From Thermoanaerobacter uzonensis DSM 18761 (GTDB lineage Bacteria > Bacillota > Thermoanaerobacteria > Thermoanaerobacterales > Thermoanaerobacteraceae), in the NCBI RefSeq assembly GCF_900129115.1, contig NZ_FQUR01000018.1, forward strand, positions 1-46,964: a stretch of 46,964 nucleotides of DNA. The letters run 5' to 3'. Within the stretch, counting starts at the first letter, position 1. The number at the start of each line of letters is the position of its first letter. A program made the position numbers and the translations under genes. Below, one piece after another: positions 41,883 to 46,964 of the stretch. The notes under the pieces are model-generated. The model was not told the DNA's origin. It made no database searches and saw only the letters and a program-made list of their open reading frames with translations.

Positions 41883-42880
41883 TTTAACACCACCTTTCTT
41901 TTTTCTTTATACCACAAGATTTCATCTAACATTATTTCTATGATTATTTCATCAGATTCGTATTCTTTTGGTATATCAATCTTTGGGAACCAAATAAAAC
42001 TATCTTCGTTTTTAAATTCTACCTCTTTGTCAACAATAATATTGTCAGTTAAATCTTTTAAAATAAGTCTTACCTTGCTACCTGTTACTGCATATAAAAA
42101 GATTTTCATCCAAAAAGTCCTTTTTTGTATTACATTCCCCACATCAATATGTTTTCCCCTGGCATTTTCTCTGGTAATTTCTTCGTAACTTACAATTACT
42201 TCTTTCACATAGGGATTAATGATACTCCACTCGCTTTCATCATGTTTATAATCAGCAAATACTTCGGAGTTTATGCAAAAAATATTAGAATTACCACTCC
42301 ATAGATATTGCCCAAGTTTTAAAGAAGCTTCGCTTATAAAGTGTATTTTTTTAAAATACTCAATTGGAATATGATTTGGAACTAAAACTTCGGCTTGGAC
42401 ATATTTCTTCCACTCCTCATTCCAAGGCTCGGGTGTACTATTGATTATATTAAATTTAACAGAAGTTAAACCTCTTACACCTTCTTCTCTAGTATGTCCA
42501 TTTCGAAGTCTTGTGGCATTGCTATCAGTAAAATAAACACCTTCAAATGCAGCAACTTCTGGATCTACTTCTATAAATACTAAGTGGCCAATTTCTTTTT
42601 TCTTTTGAAATGCTATGGGAGTATGAGGAGTAAAGCCTAAAGAAATTTTATCCCAGTTTCCCAATACCTTATCTAAATCATGGGATATTTTATTTCCTCC
42701 ACATCTTACATCATTTAAACAACCTTGCTTCTCTAAAAAAAGCTTACTTCTTAGCCCATTAAATTTTTTTATTAGAGTAAGGTTTATGATACTAGTAAAA
42801 TGCCAAAGAGAATTAATATTATTTTCTTTTAAAATCTTTAAAATTTGATCACGTGCTGGGGAAAATTTAATTTTCTCCAT
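41879..42880 (-). CDS. DarT-like ADP-ribosyltransferase (DUF4433 type toxin)
   Basis: 333-aa protein. DarT enzymes attach ADP-ribose from NAD to bases in single-stranded DNA. Family landmarks in order: LWHFTS (25-30; usual IYHIT), FTPHTPIAF (83-91; usual F.PRSPM), YFTDSNA (116-122; usual FTDG) and QAEVLVP (162-168) with the probable catalytic E164. The C-terminal ~110 residues (from about 215) are an added beta-rich part not seen in the small DarT enzymes I know. It is coupled to the glycohydrolase gene and follows the endonuclease by 74 bases. The target base is not predictable from sequence. Confidence 0.8.
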   Translation of the reverse strand: MEKIKFSPARDQILKILKENNINSLWHFTSIINLTLIKKFNGLRSKLFLEKQGCLNDVRCGGNKISHDLDKVLGNWDKISLGFTPHTPIAFQKKKEIGHLVFIEVDPEVAAFEGVYFTDSNATRLRNGHTREEGVRGLTSVKFNIINSTPEPWNEEWKKYVQAEVLVPNHIPIEYFKKIHFISEASLKLGQYLWSGNSNIFCINSEVFADYKHDESEWSIINPYVKEVIVSYEEITRENARGKHIDVGNVIQKRTFWMKIFLYAVTGSKVRLILKDLTDNIIVDKEVEFKNEDSFIWFPKIDIPKEYESDEIIIEIMLDEILWYKEKRKVVLK

Positions 42881-42954
42881 TGTTATTCTCCTTTATCATT
42901 GTTTCTATAATTTTTAAATACTTTATTTAAAGTTTATTAAGTGAATATCTAACA

Positions 42955-43905
42955 TTAAATTCCAAGTCTTTTTAAAACTATATCTATTGCTTCGTCTGCG
43001 TTTTTAATGTATCTTATTTCTCTTTGGAGCTCTTCTCTAAAATTACCATCGATAGCTTTGATAATTATTTTTTTCTTACTTTCTTTTTCCTTTATAAGAT
43101 CAAACATTTTATCATTAAGATGAGACAGATTTTCTATCGTTACTACTGATCCTGACTCTGTGTTATGTATATAATTACCATGAACATTTTTAAGATAGGG
43201 GTTTAGTGATAATATTCCGTGAATAAAATATTTCGAAAATAAGTTATCTATTTTTTCTAAATAAGAAGAATGTAAAGGTGTATTGCAAATGATTACGATA
43301 GGTATAACTTCCTCAAAATTGTACAAACGAATATTTACTGCTTTCCCTATGGCTTTTAATACAGAATCGGACCTTAGTAAGCTCGGTTGTCCAGTATGAG
43401 AAGTAAAATCTCCTTCTTCAGTAAGACTATTATAGTCAGGGTTAAAGCTCCAATTCCATACAAGAGACATTTTTATTTCTCCAATTAAGTATATATCATC
43501 CTTATTAAGTACTCGTTCGTTTTTGGATGATATTACTATATCCGCAGGGCTACTTGCCGTTAATCCTAACTCTGGACATATAACATCATTTACTACATAA
43601 AGCTTTTTTTCGGATACTATTTCAGTTCTACTGAAAAGATACTTTACAAATTTTTCAGTAAATTCTCCTATAAGAGCGTTTCTTGATTGGATAGTATCTT
43701 TCTTTTTAAGATTCCTTGAAATTGAAGAAGGATAATAAGTATAGTATCTTATGTTATCATTTTCTTCTACTTTGTAAAATAGTGAGTCTATTCCATACTC
43801 TTTTAAGTACATTTTTAAAAATCCTTTTTCAACATCTTTACTCCAAAGTGTTTCGTATATTTTTAATTCTTTGAATAACTGTTCAAAATCATGTTCAGTA
43901 ACCAT
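42955..43905 (-). CDS. Candidate type II restriction endonuclease
   Basis: 316-aa protein with no family I recognise, but with a PD-(D/E)XK-like pattern: GEFTEKFVKYLF (E81/E84), PADIVISSK (D122) and GEIKMS (E143-x-K145). It is 5 bases after a DNA methyltransferase on the same strand, so the pair fits a type II restriction-modification system. The start is ATG at 43905 with AGGAGGAAT upstream. Recognition sequence is unknown. Confidence 0.7.
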   Translation of the reverse strand: MVTEHDFEQLFKELKIYETLWSKDVEKGFLKMYLKEYGIDSLFYKVEENDNIRYYTYYPSSISRNLKKKDTIQSRNALIGEFTEKFVKYLFSRTEIVSEKKLYVVNDVICPELGLTASSPADIVISSKNERVLNKDDIYLIGEIKMSLVWNWSFNPDYNSLTEEGDFTSHTGQPSLLRSDSVLKAIGKAVNIRLYNFEEVIPIVIICNTPLHSSYLEKIDNLFSKYFIHGILSLNPYLKNVHGNYIHNTESGSVVTIENLSHLNDKMFDLIKEKESKKKIIIKAIDGNFREELQREIRYIKNADEAIDIVLKRLGI

Positions 43906-43910
43906 TCCAA

Positions 43911-44819
43911 TTATTCCTCCTGTAATCTTTTTAAGGCAATTTTACAATATTCTTCATTAATATCATAACCTACGAAATTTCTCTTTAATTTTTTAGCCGC
44001 CACGCAAGTAGTTCCTGAGCCAACAAAAGGATCAAGGATAACATCATTTTCGTAGCTGAAAAGTTTTATAACTCTTGAAGCTAATTCAACAGGAAAAGGA
44101 GCAGGATGTCCTACTTTTTTTGCTGACTCAGGGGGAACTTCCCATATAGATAAAGTATAACTTAAAAATTCTTCTTTATTTATCGTTGATACACCCTTAT
44201 CAACTCTACTAAAATCCTCTTTGACAAATACAAGTAAATATTCATGTATATCTCTTATCCGTGGTGACTTTGCTGAAAGCCAACTTCCCCATGCACAATT
44301 GTTACTAGCTGCTTTACCTTTTTGCCAAATTATTTCTCCTGCCGGTTTAAATCCAATTTCCATATGCATAATATAGAGAAAACTATGTAAAGGAATATAA
44401 GGTTTTCTGCCAAGATTTGCTATATTAATTACATACCTTCCTCCTTTTTTTAGAGTTCTAAAAACTTCTTTACCCACTCTTGCAAGCAAAATAAGATATT
44501 CTATTAAATTTAAATTTTTATCATATTCTTTACCACTGTTATATGGAGGCGAAGTAAAAGCAAGTGCTATACTTCCATCTGGAATTTGAAACATGTTCTC
44601 ACTAGACTGACAATAAATCTTATTCATCCAATCCCCTGTGCTTTGTTGAAAATTATATGAATTGTTTATATTTTTTTCTGACCGAAGAGTTTCAATAACA
44701 TAATTAAGTACTTGTAAAGGATTCTCTGTGTTTTTATAAATTTCCCGTGAGTAGAAAGCGGAAGAATCATGAGATTCTCTCTTTGAAACCCCAAATGAGT
44801 AAGTAGAAGTTTTTTCCAT
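43911..44819 (-). CDS. DNA methyltransferase, N4-cytosine/N6-adenine type (beta class)
   Basis: Start ATG at 44819 ([20 protein letters not shown]) with AGGAGG upstream; 302 aa. The catalytic motif is TSPPYN (89-94), placed before the SAM-binding [16 protein letters not shown] motif, the order of the beta class. SPPY is commoner in N4-cytosine enzymes. It protects host DNA from the adjoining endonuclease and heads the methylase-endonuclease-DarT-ARH operon, with a good promoter at 44842-44870. Confidence 0.88.
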   Translation of the reverse strand: MEKTSTYSFGVSKRESHDSSAFYSREIYKNTENPLQVLNYVIETLRSEKNINNSYNFQQSTGDWMNKIYCQSSENMFQIPDGSIALAFTSPPYNSGKEYDKNLNLIEYLILLARVGKEVFRTLKKGGRYVINIANLGRKPYIPLHSFLYIMHMEIGFKPAGEIIWQKGKAASNNCAWGSWLSAKSPRIRDIHEYLLVFVKEDFSRVDKGVSTINKEEFLSYTLSIWEVPPESAKKVGHPAPFPVELASRVIKLFSYENDVILDPFVGSGTTCVAAKKLKRNFVGYDINEEYCKIALKRLQEE

Positions 44820-44841
44820 CGTTCCATCCTCCTTTAATGTT

Positions 44842-44870
44842 ATTATAACAAATATAATCTTAATGAACAA
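44842..44870 (-). promoter_or_regulatory. Promoter of the methyltransferase operon
   Basis: TTGTTC (44865-44870) and TATAAT (44842-44847) on the minus strand, spacer 17. A small inverted repeat, GTTCT/AGAAC, stands just upstream at 44877-44892 and might bind a regulator. Confidence 0.65.
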
Positions 44871-44941
44871 AAAAAAGTTCTATGCAAAGAACGAATAATT
44901 TTGTACTATCATAAAAAGGAAAGCAAACCATTTTCTGTTCC

Positions 44942-45148
44942 TTATGAACCCATAAAAAGGGTTAAGAGGACTCCAATAAAAACGAGGAGCATAAAAGGCA
45001 GTCTTCTTTTAAATTTTAAAAAAGTAAATAATGGAGAATAGAGTAAGAAAACAATACCATAAAGTAAAAAATATCTCATATCCCAAAACCAGTGTAAAAA
45101 GACAGAGCAGTTAAAATTTCTATGTCTCCTTTGCTTATTCCTCTATAA
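44942..45148 (-). pseudogene. Degenerate second copy of a prepilin peptidase C-terminal end
   Basis: Reading with one stop and shifts gives GISKGDIEILTALSFYTGFG, then RLPFMLLVFIGVLLTLFMGS, parallel to GIGGGDVKILTALFFYAGFK and KLPFMPAVFAGTLVGLFIDF of the fragment at 45358-45636. It is a broken duplicate. Confidence 0.6.
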
Positions 45149-45217
45149 AACAAAAAAACAAATGAATAATAAAAAACATCCTCTGTATAGAGCGACTGCT
45201 TTGTACAGGGTTTTACA

Positions 45218-45355
45218 TCAAAACTTTGGACCAATAATCTGTGATTTTGAGTTATCGTATATTGAACCTTTCACTCTGATGGTAATAGTATCTGTAGCTG
45301 TTTTTACTCCTCTGCCTGCCAGCTGCTTCTTATAAGGGGAAGACAGCCTGGTTTC
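45218..45355 (-). pseudogene. Pilus/TadE-like protein C-terminal remnant
   Basis: An open stretch of about 45 codons ends in GVKTATDTITIRVKGS and a stop. It lies directly against the peptidase fragment and has no start. The strand-rich end resembles DUF4320/TadE-type small pilus proteins, so this is probably the broken tail of a neighbour in a former tad locus. Confidence 0.4.
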
Positions 45356-45357
45356 TT

Positions 45358-45636
45358 TCAAAAATCTATAAATAAACCTACTAGTGTTCCAGCAAAAACA
45401 GCAGGCATAAAAGGAAGCTTTGTTCTGAATTTGCGTAAAATAAGGGAATAAAAGATAAAAATCACAGATGCCCACAAAAGAATATCCCATATCTTGAAAC
45501 CTGCATAGAAAAACAAAGCAGTTAAAATTTTTACATCTCCTCCGCCTATTCCTCCTAAAAGCCAGAAAAGAAAAAGAACAGTAAAGACCAAAAGGAAGTT
45601 AAGCAGATAAAATTTTAGGTTTATATAAGGCTTCAA
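45358..45636 (-). pseudogene. Truncated type IV prepilin peptidase (A24 family)
   Basis: A 92-aa piece with the diagnostic GGGDVK active-site motif (FWLLGGIGGGDVKILTALFF) and the following membrane helices, ending PFMPAVFAGTLVGLFIDF. It has two or three membrane helices. Full-length enzymes carry an earlier catalytic aspartate and more helices, which are missing here. It may still be transcribed, but is unlikely to be active. Confidence 0.6.
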
Positions 45637-45924
45637 AAAGAAATTAATAAATAAGGAAAAAAACTTCTGTAATGTACAATTTGAAATGCTAACAAAACAA
45701 AAAATTATATGTCACACAAAACGCTTATTATGGCAGAGTCTTAAAATATCATACTAAAGTAAAAACAGATTTGCTTTAATTATATAAAATTTACTAAAAT
45801 ATTACATTAATATCATATTTTTAAATTATCTTGAAATTTAATAAAAAACCGCAAATTATTTTAAATTATTTTAAAACAAAGCGAAAAATTACGTTTAAAA
45901 GTCAAAAAAATAGCTTAACAGCAC
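45637..45924. other. AT-rich DNA upstream of the CGTase gene
   Basis: No gene or repeat recognised. Control sites of the CGTase gene begin at its right end. Confidence 0.45.
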
Positions 45925-45953
45925 TTGAAAAAACAAAAAGAGAAATTTATACT
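45925..45953 (+). promoter_or_regulatory. Promoter of the CGTase gene
   Basis: TTGAAA (45925-45930) and TATACT (45948-45953), spacer 17. Predicted transcription start is close to 45960. Confidence 0.75.
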
Positions 45954-45961
45954 ATCCTTAT

Positions 45962-45979
45962 AGTGCAAGCGCTTGTACT
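45962..45979 (+). promoter_or_regulatory. LacI-family operator (MalR/CcpA-like) at the CGTase promoter
   Basis: AGTGCAAGCGCTTGTACT is an 18-bp palindrome with one mismatch, centred on GCGC. It has the AAGCGCTT core used by LacI-family regulators and covers the predicted start site. Repression by a maltose regulator or carbon catabolite control is likely. Confidence 0.65.
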
Positions 45980-46002
45980 AAATTTAGAAAGGAGGTTTGT
46001 TT

Positions 46003-46964
46003 ATGAAGAAAACGCTTAAACTTCTGTCGATTCTGTTGATAACCATTGCTCTTCTTTTCAGCTCAATTCCATCCGTACCGGCAGCACCGGATACTTCAGT
46101 TTCCAATGTTGTCAATTATTCGACAGATGTAATCTACCAGATAGTCACAGACCGTTTTTTAGATGGGAATCCCAGTAATAATCCAACAGGCGACTTATAT
46201 GACCCTACCCATACTAGTTTAAAGAAATATTTTGGTGGCGATTGGCAGGGTATTATTAACAAAATTAATGATGGTTATCTTACTGGTATGGGAATTACAG
46301 CTATATGGATTTCGCAACCTGTAGAAAACATTTACGCAGTTTTGCCAGATTCCACTTTTGGTGGAAGCACATCCTATCATGGTTACTGGGCACGAGACTT
46401 CAAAAAGACAAATCCCTTTTTTGGAAGCTTTACAGATTTTCAAAATCTCATAGCAACAGCTCATGCTCACAATATAAAAGTTATAATAGACTTTGCACCA
46501 AATCATACATCTCCTGCATCAGAGACAGACCCTACATATGGGGAAAATGGTAGATTATATGACAATGGAGTATTACTTGGTGGTTATACCAATGATACAA
46601 ATGGATATTTTCATCATTATGGAGGAACTAATTTTTCATCATATGAAGATGGGATTTACCGTAATTTATTTGACTTAGCAGATTTAGATCAGCAGAATAG
46701 CACTATTGATTCATATTTAAAAGCGGCAATTAAACTATGGTTAGACATGGGGATTGATGGCATACGCATGGATGCAGTCAAACACATGGCATTTGGATGG
46801 CAAAAGAACTTTATGGATTCTATTTTAAGTTATAGACCAGTTTTTACATTTGGCGAGTGGTACCTTGGAACCAATGAAGTAGATCCTAATAATACGTATT
46901 TTGCAAATGAAAGTGGTATGAGCCTTCTTGATTTTAGATTTGCTCAAAAAGTTCGTCAAGTATT
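46003..46964 (+). CDS. Cyclomaltodextrin glucanotransferase (partial, runs off the right edge)
   Basis: Start ATG at 46003 with AAAGGAGG 7 bases upstream; the frame is open to the window end (320 codons seen of about 700 in the family). A signal peptide (residues 1-27, cleavage near VPA-APD) precedes the GH13 catalytic domain: [42 protein letters not shown] with the nucleophile Asp, and FTFGEWY with the acid/base Glu. [12 protein letters not shown] has Phe at the central subsite position. It closely resembles Thermoanaerobacter and Thermoanaerobacterium CGTases, which make cyclodextrins from starch outside the cell. Maltogenic alpha-amylase is a less likely reading. Confidence 0.93.
   Translation, partial: MKKTLKLLSILLITIALLFSSIPSVPAAPDTSVSNVVNYSTDVIYQIVTDRFLDGNPSNNPTGDLYDPTHTSLKKYFGGDWQGIINKINDGYLTGMGITAIWISQPVENIYAVLPDSTFGGSTSYHGYWARDFKKTNPFFGSFTDFQNLIATAHAHNIKVIIDFAPNHTSPASETDPTYGENGRLYDNGVLLGGYTNDTNGYFHHYGGTNFSSYEDGIYRNLFDLADLDQQNSTIDSYLKAAIKLWLDMGIDGIRMDAVKHMAFGWQKNFMDSILSYRPVFTFGEWYLGTNEVDPNNTYFANESGMSLLDFRFAQKVRQV

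Overview
The window looks like chromosome from a thermophilic, anaerobic, AT-rich Firmicute, most likely Thermoanaerobacter or a close relative. The evidence is an N-terminal CGTase fragment very like Thermoanaerobacter/Thermoanaerobacterium enzymes, a WalRK cell-wall operon, a clostridial-type SUF cluster, a DnaD/DnaI-type helicase-loading pair, a spore-photoproduct-lyase-like enzyme, and a CRISPR repeat ending in ATTGAAAC of the kind used by type I-B systems. The species call is inference from remembered families; no search was run.

Layout. 1-6.5 kb (minus): leader-proximal end of a CRISPR array, its leader, and cas3, cas5, cas8b, cas6. The expected cas7 is absent; only a short out-of-frame tail remains between cas8b and cas5, and no cas4-cas1-cas2 is present. 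6.7-11.6 kb (minus): the sufCBDSU iron-sulfur cluster operon. 11.7-16.5 kb (minus): an orphan groES, a thioredoxin-like/glutaredoxin fusion, a spore-photoproduct-lyase-like radical SAM gene overlapping a nucleosidase-like gene, tyrS and a coiled-coil gene. 16.6-17.5 kb: two convergent rlmH paralogues with reciprocal defects. 17.5-25.3 kb (minus): walR-walK-small secreted protein-walH-walI-murA-htrA-CxxH/CxxC-rlmH, with a hairpin enclosing the htrA start. 25.3-34.3 kb: a membrane peptidase, an M23 endopeptidase, dnaD-dnaI (plus), an M1-type peptidase, a DUF1015 protein and a ComEC-like lipoprotein. Two related 264-267 bp palindromic elements sit inside this stretch, each flanked by duplicated copies of a transcription terminator.

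34.8-46 kb is accessory. It opens with a tRNA-Thr 3'-half fragment (an attachment-site scar) next to direct repeats that could be integrase arm sites. It carries an RloC/PrrC-like AAA ATPase, an IS21 relic, rmuC, and a minus-strand operon of DNA methyltransferase, candidate restriction endonuclease, DarT-like ADP-ribosyltransferase and ADP-ribosylglycohydrolase. The glycohydrolase begins with a consensus sliding-clamp-binding motif and ends in a Tudor/SH3-like domain. This DarT/ARH pair, embedded in a restriction-modification operon, is the best candidate for an undescribed system. The stretch ends with decayed prepilin-peptidase and pilus genes and then the start of a secreted CGTase that runs off the window, with a sigma-A promoter and a LacI-type operator.

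How the genes fit together: the left side holds immunity by CRISPR (probably crippled unless cas7 is supplied in trans). The centre is housekeeping: Fe-S assembly, translation, envelope homeostasis and replication initiation. The right side is an integrated defence island next to a starch-degradation gene.
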